Below are positions 23,300 to 35,640 of a stretch of 64,000 nucleotides of DNA, piece by piece; position 1 is the stretch's first letter, and the number at the start of each line of letters is the position of its first letter. Origin of the DNA: Nicotiana tabacum (taxonomy: Eukaryota > Streptophyta > Magnoliopsida > Solanales > Solanaceae); assembly GCF_000715075.1 (NCBI RefSeq), contig NC_134080.1, positions 71,765,291 through 71,829,290 on the forward strand, written 5' to 3'. Position numbers and translations under genes: made by a program. The notes under the pieces were generated by a model. That model was not told where the DNA came from, made no database searches, and saw only the letters and a list, made by a program, of their open reading frames with translations.

Positions 23300-24854
23300 T
23301 TCTATTTTCCGGACTCCATCAAACAGATCTCCTAGCTCACACAGTCCCAATAGAAAGTAGGCTCGGGCCAGATGTCCTCCCTCGGCTCCTTCAGCATTCT
23401 GATAGTTTTCAATCCTTTTTATGACTTTGCCTTCCAACTCCACTATTCCTCACTCCAGGTATTCCAGTTTTCTGTTGGAAATGACTTCCATCTCTTTCCA
23501 TTCCTCAATCAACTTCACGTTCCTCTCATGTGTCTCCCGATGCTCATTCTCAGAGTCGTAGACCCTCTTGCGCAGCCTGTTGTATTTGACTTGGGCTTAA
23601 GCTTCCTCGTCTATGATTGTTCCCTCGACCAGTTCCCGGTGTCACCGTTCCTTTTAGAATGTCTTCCAACCATGCAGGGTAGAGAGGCTCGCACCCCGCG
23701 TGATATTTGTCCAGCTCAATAGTGCTTTTCTCCACAATGACTTTGCAGTGCCACATGTGCTGAGCTTGGCACTTGTAAGGTATGTCATCGTCTTGGAAAT
23801 CCGCCCTGAAATGACTCATCTTGATGACCCTTAGTATAACCTATTTTCTGCCTGCTTGTCTCATAACTCGCATAGGGACATATGGATATATCCCCCTCAA
23901 CCCAATCAACACGAAATGTGGAGCATCCCTAGACCTAATAATTAATTCGTCTGTTGGAAACCATTCAACCATCCACTACACCTGTTCCTCGGTCAAATTG
24001 TCAAAAAACTCTACCCATTCGCTGGTACTTTCCGACTGAGCAAATATGTCCGGAATGTAGGTCATCTGCTTAGGGTGATGGAAAGTAATGTGGTCATTCC
24101 AAGCCTTTCACGGAAATTCTTGACGATAGCGACCCTTTTGGAGATGTTCTAACAACCATTACTGCAGCAATAAGTTGCAACCCTCGAAATGATGGACCCC
24201 TCTTTGACAGCGTTCCAGGGCCCTATAGATATCAGCTATGATCATGGGGACTATGGTATATGTCTGTCCATTAATCCCCTCCATCAGAGTTTTGGCGACC
24301 ATGGCCAACCTAGTGTGGATTCTTCCCTTTTTCATTGGGAACACTATCAGCCATAGGAAGCACACAATGAACACGAACACTCTGCGGTGGATGTGACCCA
24401 GTGTAGTGAGGGAGATCTCATCATGATAAGTGAGGAAAGACTTGTTGTGGCCATACCTCTCGTAGAGATATTCGAAAGGTATGTAGGAGTCCTTCAGGCA
24501 CACTAGGTCGACATTCTTTTTTAGCCCCATCATCATCAAAAATCCCCTGCCTGTACGATTTTCCGGCACCAAAAGCCCAGGACTGTCCCAAGTCAACCCT
24601 GCAAGTCCTCTTATTTCCTCTAGGAGCAGTGTCATTTCTATGTCACCAAAACGGAACACAGCTCTTTCACTATCCCAGAAAAAGGTGGCAACCTCGTTTA
24701 ATTTGTTGTTTGGTTCAATATCTAGCAGGGAAGGCAAGTTACCCAGGTACTTTTTCACATGCTTCTTGTTACTTGAGGAAAGATCTTCCCACCAATCTAG
24801 CAACAATGGAAGGATATTGCTAACCATACCGAATCTGGGGAGCTCGTGCCTCAT
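23300..24854 (-). pseudogene. ORF1 of inner Ogre element: plant-mobile-domain-like
   Basis: The minus-strand ATG at 24852-24854 opens a 231-codon frame: LPLLLDWWEDLSSSNKKHVK, KYLGNLPSLLDIEPNNKLNE, VATFFWDSERAVFRFGDIEM, TLLLEEIRGLAGLTWDSPGL. The pattern of W-D, a hydrophobic core and (M/L)TxxLEEI resembles the plant mobile domain (MAIN/MAIL1 family) and matches 55448-56341 in the other Ogre. After the stop at 24159 the same frame resumes in pieces (HFRADFQDDDIPYKCQAQHM) to about 23300. ORF1 upstream of gag is a known Ogre trait with no proven function. I believe some databases call it DUF7745. Confidence 0.75.
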
Positions 24855-25549
24855 TTTCTACAAAACAAAAGCGTTAGGCCTTACCCCCACCGGACTCGAC
24901 TATTTATACATTTATGATCAACATATCGGTATTTAGTCCTCCAAATTAATGCACAGAACGTGGTTGTGTCTATTGGGATTATGGAAAACTAGATGGACTT
25001 TAGATAAGGCTTATCTTAAAGAATCATTATGTGGACAACATAACTGATCCGACTAGGTTTGACCATGATGCATGCACAATTTAAATAGAGTAAGAATTCT
25101 ATGGGGTTTTAGACTGGTACCCTCAAGCGGACAACTTGGGGGGAAGGCACGGCACCGCCGACTGCACCGCTGATCTACTGGTTTTACCGCAAATAAGCCT
25201 TTCCGAATTTAAGGGTAATAAATAGGAAGAGCGCAACCACTCATTAAAGCGTTGCTATAGGATTTGAGATGCATGAGTGGAATATGATGTGGAACATGAT
25301 TTATGCAGCAGTTAATAACATGTAGGAAAGTATTTTCATGTAGGAAAAATAAATGCAGCATTTCAATAATTTAGAAGACAGTTATAGAAAAAGGAAAACA
25401 AAGAGACAAGTCAGTTTTCAAGGTAATAAAGAAATCATAAATGCTTGAAAAAATAGAAAGTTAAATTCTGATAAGGGAGCAGGGTACGGGATAAGCATGC
25501 TTGGACTAATTTGTAAAGACAAGTTTGTTAGGGTAAGAGCCTAAAAATA
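24855..25549 (-). other. 5' leader of inner Ogre element
   Basis: About 700 bases between the primer binding site and ORF1, with no long frame. It includes A-rich runs near 25310-25460. I see no conserved motif apart from the primer site. Confidence 0.6.
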
Positions 25550-25567
25550 TCCCCAACAGAGTCGTCA
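25550..25567 (-). other. Primer binding site of inner Ogre element
   Basis: The minus strand reads TGACGACTCTGTTGGGGA, three bases inside the 5' LTR end. The plus-strand Ogre has TGGCGACTCTGCTGGGGA at 54254-54271 with the same three-base spacer, so this is a two-mutation version. Such sites are reported to pair with a tRNA-Arg in Ogre elements; I could not check the tRNA. Confidence 0.8.
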
Positions 25568-25570
25568 TGC

Positions 25571-28500
25571 TGTCGCGCCCCCTTTTTCCCTTTTGAAGGG
25601 GAAGTCCGGGTTTCGACATTCCATGGGGTGTGATAACTCATTTCCTTTTGGGAATTGGGTATTTGAAGAGTCGCCACCTAACGGATTATGGTGCGTTAGG
25701 GCACCTAGAGTGATTAACTCTTGCGTTGGTTTGCATTACTAGAGATTAGGGTAAGGGCTCAAGGTGACCTCGAGGGGAATGTGTTAGGCACCCCTCTTGG
25801 TCCACAACTTGTGTCCCGGCCGAACTTATATTCACAAGTTAGTCCATATAAATAGTTGAATCAAATAAGTTGCAAGTAAAGCTCATTGGATAGTTCAAAG
25901 GTGCCGTAAGTTGTACAAAAAAATAAAAGAGGATTTGGGTAAAGAGGGTCCTAGGTTGGTTATCCTATAGGATCACCTCACGCAATGTCCGGTAAACACT
26001 CCTCAATGAGGGGCTACACGTGACATTAACACGAAGTCATCATATCCCATATCTACCCTTCCCATCCCATTATTGTTCATGCAAAGCGAGTGTTTGGTCA
26101 ACGATTCTATTGCATACTGCTACTCGTCCCTTCTTAATAGTGCTGGAGGGAGTTAGGACCTCTACCTATAGATAGTTATAGACGTACCCTTAAGGTTCAA
26201 AAAGGCAAAAACTCTATGGCGACAGTTAAAACATTTAGGACTTTTACACATAATGGGAGCAATTAAGAGGCTCAAAGTTTCCTCCTCAAGTAAACATACA
26301 AGCAGCACGACTCAAACACAGTTACGGTCTCATTGATCAATGTCCTAAAGCAGGATATCTAAGTGAATATGCAAAAACAAATAAACCCTTTTATACCCAG
26401 AAGTTATAACCTAGTAGTTGCCTAGGGACTCTTTTTAAAAACCGGTTAGGATCATAAACGTTAAACGACAGAGACAGCTTCAAGGAAATGCAGTTTTTGA
26501 AAATGCCCTAAGGCTTGCCTATATGCAGAATACTGGTGTCTATATTAATGCAGAAGCAAACAGGTTTTCGAGATAAACTCCTTTAATACCTATAAGCATG
26601 ATATCTAATGAGATTAAAGCAATTTTGAAAGAACTTGTTTCAGGAAATGTTTAAAACTTACTAAGACCAATTTTAAAAAATTATTACAAGCCAATGAATG
26701 AATTACAGTAGTAAAATAGAAAATCAAGAAGCTATTCTATAGGGAGCCTGCAATTAGGCCCAAGTTTCCCAAAGCCTCCAATGGTCTCATAAGCCTCAAT
26801 TCCATAGACAAATCAGAGTCTAGGTGCATCAAAGTTCCCTAAGGGTCTCAAGGACCCCGGGCAATGCTTACACCTAGACTTAGCAACCAAGAATTGAACC
26901 AGTGCAGTGTGCAAAGGCCAGCCTCAGTATCCCAGAGTTCAGAGGGCTCTCAAGAGGATCCTAAGGCAGTATACATACTAGAGGGGGCATAACTTATTGA
27001 CTATGAGTAAAGCGGGAGTGCAGGACACAAGTTGTAAAAGGTTTATTAAGGATTGGATCAGAAAGTCTATTTTTGAAAGCAATTAGTAAAGCAACTGAGA
27101 TTGTTTGAAAAGAAGTTGGAGTAGTGAACAAAGCTCAAACACCATAAGATAGGATCACAAACAGCTAGTCTACAGAATCCAAATGAATTCAGTAGTCACA
27201 CAGGGGTCAAGGGGTTTGGGACACATAGACATTTGACTGCAAACACATAACCCAGCAAGGGTCTTAGGACTGGTTTGGACATGCTCAAAAATAGTTGACA
27301 CTGGCATATCACAAACTAGTCAGGAAGAACACAAACACATAGAGGGGGATAGGGATTTGGGGATTCATAAGATGGTAAGTACATAGTAAGTAAAAGACAA
27401 TTGACAAGACATGATTTGAAACACACATAAGGGAAGTTTCACAACGGAACCACAAGTAGAAGCAGGCTAGAAATAAGAGAAACTGAAACAATAAGAGAAG
27501 TATGTTGTTGTTGAGGCTTTAAATTAAAACTAGGACATACCAGTGAAGAGAGAAGTAAGCAGAATGAAAGAACAAGAGAGCACATATGATTAGCCTTGGC
27601 TTGCAGCTGGCTAATAGCAACAAATAGCACAAGAGAGAGGGGAGAGCAAAGATTTTTAGAAAGAGAAGTAGTTTTTGAAATACCAAGTGTTCCCCTCTAT
27701 TAATGAAAGACTTAGGGTATTTATAGTTTTTAAAATAGACAGAAAATAAGGTAACAAGTAAAGGTTTTGCACAATTATGGAAGTAATCACAATTAGAATC
27801 CAATTAATGCAAGTACTCCCCTATAATCAAGGAATCACAGCTTAAACGGATACCAACAAGGATAACCAAAGAAAGAAAATCAATTGAGAAAGACTGATTT
27901 TTACCATATAAGGGGTAGTAAAAGTATAGAGCATATGATTGAGTCTAAGTATAGAATATACCAATTAAGGAAAAGATTCAGTAAGAATGAAGTACCATAG
28001 CAAATAAGGAAATGGAATCTGTCAATTTAAATAGGCGAGTAGAATTTTAGGGTTTTAAAAGAAAATCTTGCAATCAAACCATAAATTAAGGAAATCAGAA
28101 TCAATCAAGAGGGAGTCATGATTCTGTACTTCAACATATAAATAGGAAAGAACGAACAGCCGTAGCAAACAGGCAAGGTCATCCATATCGACAGAAAGAA
28201 GCAAGAGATGAACAAAAAAATGAACACAATCATACATAAGTGACATGAGTAGGCTAAAGACTCAATAGAAAACCCATATGAAGCATGGTAACCAATAGAA
28301 ACTTAACAAAATCAAGTAGTCATGGCTAACACACAGAACCAAAGCAAAAAAGGTCTTAAAAAATTAGGGCTTTTTAACATAGGCGAGTTAAAAAAGCAGC
28401 AGGAACATAAGATCAGTCAAAACAAGCAAGGAAAGAGGTTTAATCATAAAGAAAATCGGTTAAAACAAGTGTAGAAGGAACTCCGAGAAACCCTAATTTT

Positions 28501-29619
28501 TAAAGAAATTAAAACGTTTTAAAGTTGAGGATCTTTCAGAAGAAGTTCGAGAATAGTGCAAAACATATGAAGAAACAGACTTAAAGTATCAAAATAGCAC
28601 AGATCTGAGAGATTCAGACGAGAGTTAGGGTTTCAAAGGAAACCCAGATAGAAATGAAAGAACTTGTTGTAAACTTCACCGATCGTAACATATAAGGTGT
28701 GATTTTACCCAAAATCATACCGGAGAAGCCATGAATAACAGAAACAGAAACCCTAGGTCCAAATCGGCATGGCTCAGGACCCTTAAAGGCCTTAGAGATG
28801 ATGAGCAAGGTGGTGGAGTGACCATTGGAGGCTTGGGGTTGAAAGGTAGTCGCCGAAGATGATCGGAGAATGGGGAGGTGGTTGAAGAATGATTAGGGTT
28901 AGGTTAAAAGAGAAGAGAGACGAGATCATTTGAAGGCGGCGGGGGTTTGGAAATGAGTAGGGTTAGGGGGTCGTTTAGGAATTAAAAAGGAAAGGGTGTG
29001 TGTGGACTGTTGATCTAGGAGATTAACGCTCATGATTCAACCAAGTAGGTGGGTTCCGGGTTTGGGTAAGGGTTTATAGGGTCTGGGTCGGGTTATTTAA
29101 TAGGAAATTGGGCTAGGGAGGGGTCCGATTTGGGCTACAATTGAAAGCCAAATCTGGCTATTATTTAAATAGCTAGTTTTCCCTATTTTAATTTTAATAA
29201 ATAATAAGTAATTCCTGAAAAATAATTTAATGTGTCAAAATGATTTAAAATATATAATTATAATTTTAAAAAAATGTAGGGACCAATTTCGCGCATATAA
29301 AATATAATTATACCTTAAATGGGCTAACATCGCAATTATATGCAATTTAGCTTAAAAAAACTAAATGTGATTATAAAAATTACATTAGCCATATTTTGGC
29401 ATAAGTATAGAAATTAAATGAATAAATTAATATAATAATAATTTAGAAAATAATTATTGGGGATTTTATGGATAAAATGGGAGAAAATAAATCAATTTAA
29501 ATCCTTAAATTAATAGGAAAATTTATAAAAACCTTTTGCGTGCTTATATATGCATATATATGCTATTTTGAAGGTATTTATGCATATTTAAAATATATAG
29601 GGAAAATTGGGTATCAACA
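25571..29619 (-). repeat. 5' LTR of inner Ogre element
   Basis: Read on the minus strand it begins TGTTGATACCC at 29619 and ends GGGGCGCGACA at 25571, intact TG...CA ends. It lacks about 490 bases corresponding to 9670-10165 of its partner and about 53 bases corresponding to 10930-10985. Both junctions have short shared words, as small recombination deletions do. It would drive the element's transcript. Confidence 0.93.
27718..27725 (-). promoter_or_regulatory. TATA box of inner Ogre 5' LTR
   Basis: CTATAAATACC on the minus strand, identical to the copy at 11258-11265. It lies about 1.9 kb into the LTR, upstream of the primer site and ORF1 in the direction of transcription, so it is the likely core promoter. 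Confidence 0.7.
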
Positions 29620-29690
29620 ACCCGGCCTCAGACGGCTACAGTAGGGGGCGCGGGTGCCTGATCATCTCTAGTAGCACGTGTCCTCACCAT
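29620..29690 (-). pseudogene. First codons of outer-element gag, separated by the insertion
   Basis: The minus-strand ATG at 29688-29690 encodes MVRTRATRDDQAPAPPTVAV and then TGA at 29628-29630, a few codons before the insertion point. This is the normal Gag start of Tekay-type elements. The continuing glycine/arginine-rich part lies at 8557 and below, on the other side of the inner element. This split proves the nesting. Confidence 0.88.
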
Positions 29691-29876
29691 CTGTGAGAGA
29701 ATAGAAGATAGAAGTTTAGAATTGTGATGTCAATATCTCGCACGACAAGGAAATCAAATGAAGTGGAATTTTCCTAACAGTTACATAGCCTCTCGCAGAT
29801 AAGTACAGACGTCTCCGTACCGATCTGTGAGACTCTAATAAACCGGCTTGCGATTCATGACTCCTATGAACCTAGA
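29691..29876 (-). other. 5' leader of outer chromovirus
   Basis: About 185 bases between the primer binding site and the gag ATG. No frame or motif of note. The short leader is usual for chromoviruses. Confidence 0.6.
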
Positions 29877-29888
29877 GCTCTAATACCA
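29877..29888 (-). other. Primer binding site (tRNA-iMet type) of outer element
   Basis: The minus strand reads TGGTATTAGAGC, one change from the canonical TGGTATCAGAGC that pairs with initiator methionine tRNA. It is three bases inside the LTR edge at 29892, and it fixes the right LTR as the 5' LTR. Confidence 0.9.
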
Positions 29889-29891
29889 ACT

Positions 29892-32623
29892 TTTCACGAC
29901 CCCGATTCGCCCCTCCGTGAACCATCGTGATGGCACCTAGTCTCTATGACTAGGTAAGCCTAACAATGCGGAAAATAAACTAAATTTGCGGAAGAAATAA
30001 TAAAAAAAAATAATGAAATAAAACAGTGTTTAAAAGTGCCGCTCGACATACACAGTAACAACTCTCAAAATCTAAATACATTTTCCAAAACCCGGAATCT
30101 CATGATCACAGGCCTTTGAATGTCTACAAGCATCTAACTCCAGAATATCTAACAAGGAAACGAAAGTACAGAAGGACTAATACAAAAAGGGAGAGTAGAA
30201 AGGGACTCTTCGGTTTGCGGACGCGGTAGATATACCTCGGAGTCTCTACAAGCGCCTCGTTTCACGAGTGATAAGTATGAATGGAGGTACCTGGATCTGC
30301 ACATGAAAACATGCGCAGAAAGGGCATGAGTACACCACAACGGTACTCAGTAAGTGCCAAGCCTAACCTCGGTCGGGTAGTGACGAGGAAGGTCGGGGCC
30401 CTACTGAAGTTAAATAAAATATAAGGTTCAACAGTTTAGAACAAAATAGTATGAGTAAGTACAACGGTAAAAGTAACACAGGATATAAAGAACAGCAACA
30501 ACTACTACAGAAGCAAAGTAAACACAAAAAAAAATACAGCACAGCACAAAGATAGTAAACGGGGATCTCCCGGGATACCGTCCTGTAGTCCCAAATATAA
30601 ATATCCAGTGGATCTCCTAGGATACCGTCCCGTAGTCCAACTTATAATGTGAGGGAATATCCCGATCCGTAGTCCCAAATGTAAATACTCAGTACAGGGG
30701 GAATCTACCGGGTGCAGTCACATAGTTCCAATGTAAATGTGTAGGGGCATCTCCTGGAATACCGTTCCGTAGTACCAAAGTAAACATACAGGGGGATCTC
30801 CCGGGATACCGTCCTGTAGTCCCAAAGTAAACACACAACAACAACAAGAAGAGTACACAGTTCAATTCAAGTTCCATACCAAGGTAAAGCAGGTATCTCT
30901 AACCTAGCATGCTGCACGAAATTCAAATATGGCAGTTTGAGAAATTAAGGCAATTAAGACAATTAGACATGCTTTCCTAAGCTAACAACATGCTTAAATT
31001 GCAAGTAATATAAACAGGAAAGGAAACATGCTAGTAATTACCTAATGAAAACCGGATTTTCAACAATTAGCACAAGTACGCACTCGTCACCTCATGTACA
31101 AGGTATTTCAATTATCAATAATACCAAATCCTAAGGGGAAGGTCCCCCACACAAGGTTAAACAAGCCACTTACCTCAAACCGGCTAAAAATCAACCCGAA
31201 ACCACGTTCTTGCCACGAGTACTCGACTCCAAAAGGCCCAAATCTATTCAATTCAATTGCATAATATAAATAACACTTCAAGTAACTGATTCTACAATTA
31301 AATTCTAAGCTAATACGCAAATTAGGTAAAATGACCGAAATGCCCCTCGGACCCACGTCTCGGAATCGGGTAAAATTTATATTTTTAGAATCCTCACACT
31401 CTCACGAGTTCAGTCATACCAAAATTATCCAATTCCAAGGTCAATTTCCCTATCAAAATTCGAATTCTAGGTCTAAGAACTTTCTTTCAATTTTCCCCCA
31501 ATTTTCACTTCCAATCCAAAATTAAATGACAACTAACAATAGATTAATGGAATACGACTAGAAAGGGTTAAGGAATTATTACCCACTGATTTTCTCTTCA
31601 AATTCCTCCCAAAATCGCCCTCTCCCGAGCTCCAAATCAATTTTCCAACATTTGAAACTAAACCCTCAAAGCTCCTATTTTTCTGCCCAGCAATTCCGCT
31701 TCTGCGGTCAAAGAACCGCACTTGCGGTCCCGCTTCTGCGGAAGAACGACCGCACCTGCGAAAACTCACTAATTCCCTAAGTCCGCACCTGTGACCTGTT
31801 CACCGCATCTGCGGTCACGCAGGTGAGTGAGCTCATCCGCACCTGCGGCTCCTTACCTTTCCTCATCTTGGCCGCTTCTGCTGCTTAATTCCGCATCTGC
31901 GGGAGTTGCATCTGCGGACTCTCAACTACAGATGCGGTTATGACAGTAGCCCAAAGAACTTCAACTGCAAGTCCAAATTTCCAACATCCCGTTAACCACC
32001 CGAAATCATCCCAAGGCCCCCGGGACCTCAACCAAAAGCACGAACAAGCCCAATACTACGTTTCAAACTTATACCAATCCTTAAAACACCTAAAACAACA
32101 ACGAAACATCGAATTAACCATGGATTCGAGCCTAAGAATTCCAAAACTCTCAAAATACGCTTTCAATCAAAAAGTCTATCAAACCTCGTCCGAATGACCT
32201 GAAATTTTGCACACACGTCACATTCAACACTACAGAGCTACCTTAACTTCCGAAATTCCATTCCGACCCTCTATCAAAATCTCACTATCGAACCGGGAAC
32301 TTCAAAAATTCAACTTTTGGCATTTCAAGCCTAAATTAGCTACGAACCTCCAAAACACAATCCGAACACACCTCTAAACCCGAAATCACCCAACTGAGAT
32401 ATCGGAACCATCAGAATTCCATTCTGAGGTCGTCTTCACATTGTTCTGACTATAGTGAAATTTCCAAAAATTAAGCTCTCATTTAGGGACTAAGCGTCCC
32501 AAAACTCTCAGAAACTCCAAATAAACCATCCCGGCAACTCACTATAGCAGAAAAAAATAGGAGAAAAGCAGTTAATAGGGGATCAGGGCATAAATTCTTA
32601 AAACGGTCGGCGGGGTCGTTATT
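29892..32623 (-). repeat. 5' LTR of outer chromovirus
   Basis: It matches 889-3641 end to end, including the minisatellite (30560-30835) and the CpG palindrome cluster (31685-31945). Both ends have decayed: TTTCACGACC for TGTCATGACC at the left and GGTCGTTATT at the right. The ATAAT duplication follows at once at 32624-32628. Confidence 0.9.
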
Positions 32624-32628
32624 ATAAT
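32624..32628. repeat. Target-site duplication ATAAT (right)
   Basis: Partner of ATAAT at 884-888. The match also shows that the decayed right LTR ends exactly at 32623. Confidence 0.85.
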
Positions 32629-32720
32629 GGTCTTATGACACTCCAAGAGATTTTATTGAAGTACTTCTCATGCATTCTTTTCTTATAGTTATTGTGTTAT
32701 TTATTATTTAATATTACTAT
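32629..32720. other. Short flank between nest and next LTR
   Basis: 92 bases of AT-rich DNA, the continuation of the sequence at 672-883. Nothing recognisable. Confidence 0.4.
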
Positions 32721-33589
32721 TGTGATGACCCAAAATGTCATCTTTAAATTAAATAATCATCTCGGTGTTTTAAGACCTTGAAAAAAAATGCTATCAATAA
32801 TTCCTCGACTTGCGTGCGCAGTCCGTAGAATTTTCCGAAAGGTTTTTGTATGAAAAATAGATTAAATTATGAATTAGAGCTTTAAAACTCAACTGAGTTG
32901 ACTTCGGTCAACATTTTGAGCAAACGAATCCGGATCCAAGTTTTGACCATTCCGGTAGTTTCGCATCGTGATTTGGGACTTGGTCATATACCCGAAATCA
33001 AATTCAGAGGTTCCTAGATCAAATTATCGTCATTTAACGGAATCTAGAAATCTAAGGCTAAAGATTTCTTAAGTTTGATCGGAGATTTGACTTTTGAGCA
33101 AGCGACCCTGGAATGGAATTTTGATGATTCAAATAGTTTCGTATGGTGGGACTTAGGAGCATGTTCGAATTTGGATTGGAAGTCCGTAGGACAATTCGGC
33201 GCATTTTGGCGAAAGTTGGAAAATAGAAGATTTTTGGAAAGTTTGACCGAGAGTTGACTTTTTGATATCGGGGTCGGAATCCAGTTCTAAGAGTTTTTAT
33301 AGCTTCTTTATGTCATTTATGACTTGTGTACAAAATTTGAAGTCAATCGGACTTGATTTGATAGGTTTTTGCATCGAATATAGAAGTTAGAAGAATTGAA
33401 AACTCATAATTCGATTCATGGCGCGATTCAAAATTTTAGTGTTGTTTACCGTGGTTTAAATCCTCGACTAAGTTCGTATTGTATTCTGGGACATGTTGCC
33501 ATATTTGGTCAGAGTCCCGAGGGGCTCGGGTGAGTTTCGGAGTGGTTTCGGACCATTTTTAGGCCAATTTAACTTGCTGGATTTTGACA

Positions 33590-33985
33590 ACAAGGTTCGA
33601 AAATTTTGATGCCAGGAGCATAATTTGGAAGCTTATACCTTGCAATCTATAAGGAATCTGAAAATGTACAAAACATGAAAGTTGTAGCTCTTGCATTCTA
33701 GTTTCCAGAAAATTTAACCATTAAGTATTTGGATACTTATACAGAAAGTTATGATCGATTAAATAAGGGCTGGTAAAGCTGTTTTGAAATTTCCCAGAAA
33801 TTTCTGATACGAGGAGGCTACTTTAGAAGCTTATATCTCGAAATATATAGGGAATCCAAAAATATGCAAAACATAAAGGTTGTAGCCCTTGGATTCTAGT
33901 TTCCATAAAGTTAAACAATTCGTCATTCGGACATTTGTACAGAAAGTTATGATGATTGAATATGGCTGGTAAAGTTGTTTCTGGT
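33590..33985 (+). repeat. Tandem duplication of about 195 bp within LTR
   Basis: 33590-33787 and 33795-33985 are diverged copies. Both have AGAAGCTTATA-like or GGAAGCTTATA words, GTTGTAGC, ATTCTAGTTTCCA, ACAGAAAGTTATGAT and GGCTGGTAAAG in the same order. Just downstream the word GACTTTTAGTGACG recurs three times (33985-34040). Confidence 0.75.
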
Positions 33986-34789
33986 GGACTTTCAGTGACG
34001 ACTTTTAGTGACGAAAATGGACTTTTAGTGACGGATGGGCAGAAACTTAAAGGACCAAAAATGCTCATTTTCTTCATTTTCGTTTTGGGATTTTTGGAGC
34101 TCGGTTCTTGGGCGATTTTGAGGCGTTCTTCACGATTTCAACTCAAGTAAGTGTCCTATACTCGAAAGTGTTTATATTACATAAATCCATGGTTATTTTC
34201 ATCGTTTAATTCGGATTTAAATGGAAGAAAATCAAGATTTTTGCAAAATCTTCCAAAAATGAAAATTTTAGATTTGGAGGTCGAGTTGTTATCGGAATTT
34301 GATAAAATTTATATGGGTGAACTCGTGGTTGAATGGGTTGTTGGATTTTGTGAGTTTTGTCGGGTTCCGAGACGTGGGCCCCACGGGCGAATTTTTAGTG
34401 CAATTTCGGATTTTTAATGGAAAATGTAGAATTTCATATGGAATTAATTCCTATAATTTTTATTGACTGAATCGAATTGTTTATGACTAGATTTGAGAAT
34501 TTCGGGCACGAATTCGCGAGGTAAAGGCTTGTTGGAATTTTGAAGTGGTTGCAAAGCGAGGTAAGTGTTTGGTCTAACCTTAGCTTGAGGGATTAGGAGT
34601 TGTGTCCTATTTGTTATGTGTTATTTGTTGAGTACGACGTATAGGCATGGTGACGAGTATCTATACGTTGGTGTCAAGCATGCCCGTGAATCTTATACTT
34701 TGATTAATGTGACTCCGTTTCGTATTGTATATGCTCTATATGATAATTTCTATTGAGGAATATGACTTGTGGAAGTATTATTGTTAATT

Positions 34790-34950
34790 GAACATGGTAG
34801 AGCGTTGGCTCAAGTTGAGAATTTAATTGTTGAACATTCTAGAGCATTGGCTCAAGTTGAGAATTGAATTGTTGAACATTGTAGAGCATTGGCTCAAGTT
34901 GAGAATTGAATTGTTGAACATTGTAGAGCATTGGCTTAAGTTGTGAATAG
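34790..34950 (+). repeat. 41-bp minisatellite in LTR
   Basis: Four near-identical units containing GAACATTGTAGAGCATTGGC and TCAAGTTGAGAATTGAATTG. The last unit is degenerate. Confidence 0.85.
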
Positions 34951-35139
34951 AATTGGGAAGTAAGCGTGAAAGAAGAAAGGAGAGAGAGAATCATGATATT
35001 GTCTCCCTTGCCGGGATGTTATTGTTTTGATGTTATTTTCCTTACCGGGATTTGATTGTTGTACTATTGTTCCCTTACCGAGATTTTATTGTGATTTCAT
35101 TTATTTCCTTGCCCTTACTTCTTGTGATTGTTGTTTGGG

Positions 35140-35640
35140 TGAGGAAGAGTGTTAAAGCATGAAGGCTGATGCCGTGTATGATTTTGTGAGGAAGAGTGTA
35201 AAGCACGAAGGGTGATGTCATGCCGCACGATGTACAATTCCTTGCCGATTATATTGATTTTATGGTGAGGAAGAGTGTAAAGCACGAAGGGTGTGCCGTG
35301 CAGTTTATATTGATTCTTATGGTGAGGACGAGAGTAAAAGCACGAAGGGTGATGTCGTGCACTTGTACTTGATTTTTCCTGATTCTAATTGATTTATGTT
35401 GTCCTGTACGTTTATTTACTGATTTTCCGTTATTACTTGATTTTATTTCGATGTTGTAGATTCCCTTACCCTATTTGCCTTGTGTTTGTTTCTTGGGTGA
35501 GGAAGAGTGTAAAGCACGAAGGGTGATGCGTGTATTGTTTTGGTGAGAGAGTGTTAAAGCACGAAGGGTGATGCCATGTATTGTTTTGGTGAGAGAGTGT
35601 TAAAGCATGAAGGGTGATGCCGTGCACTTTCTGTTTGATG
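35140..35640 (+). repeat. GAGGAAGAGTGTAAAGCACG minisatellite
   Basis: About seven units of a 30-35 bp core (GTGAGGAAGAGTGTAAAGCA, CGAAGGGTGATG) separated by variable 10-70 bp spacers that often include TGCCGTGCA. It lies inside the large LTR. The even, palindrome-poor unit and variable length mark it as an LTR-internal repeat and not a CRISPR array. Confidence 0.8.

Larger units (their letters stand above)
8558..29619 (-). mobile_element. Ogre/Tat-type Ty3/gypsy element nested in gag
   Basis: This is a 21-kb element with LTRs at 8558-13163 and 25571-29619, a primer binding site at 25550-25567 and a polypurine tract at 13164-13180, all giving minus orientation. Coding order on the minus strand is ORF1 (plant-mobile-domain-like), gag, protease, G-patch-like segment, intron-like gap, reverse transcriptase, RNase H, a second RNase H, integrase. 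A long 3' region has tandem repeats and hairpins. Extra ORF1, large size and dual RNase H are known marks of the Ogre/Tat lineage. Stops and frameshifts occur in every gene. No clean 5-bp duplication: the flanks CCCCA and ACCCG share three bases. Confidence 0.93.

Noticed and set aside
8558..29624. Target duplication of the inner Ogre element
   Set aside because: The flanks CCCCA (8553-8557) and ACCCG (29620-29624) agree at only three of five bases. Mutation may explain it but I do not claim a duplication.
35140..35640. Regular repeats with spacers, CRISPR-like at first sight
   Set aside because: Spacers vary from about 10 to 70 bp and resemble each other, there are no cas genes, and the array is in a plant LTR.
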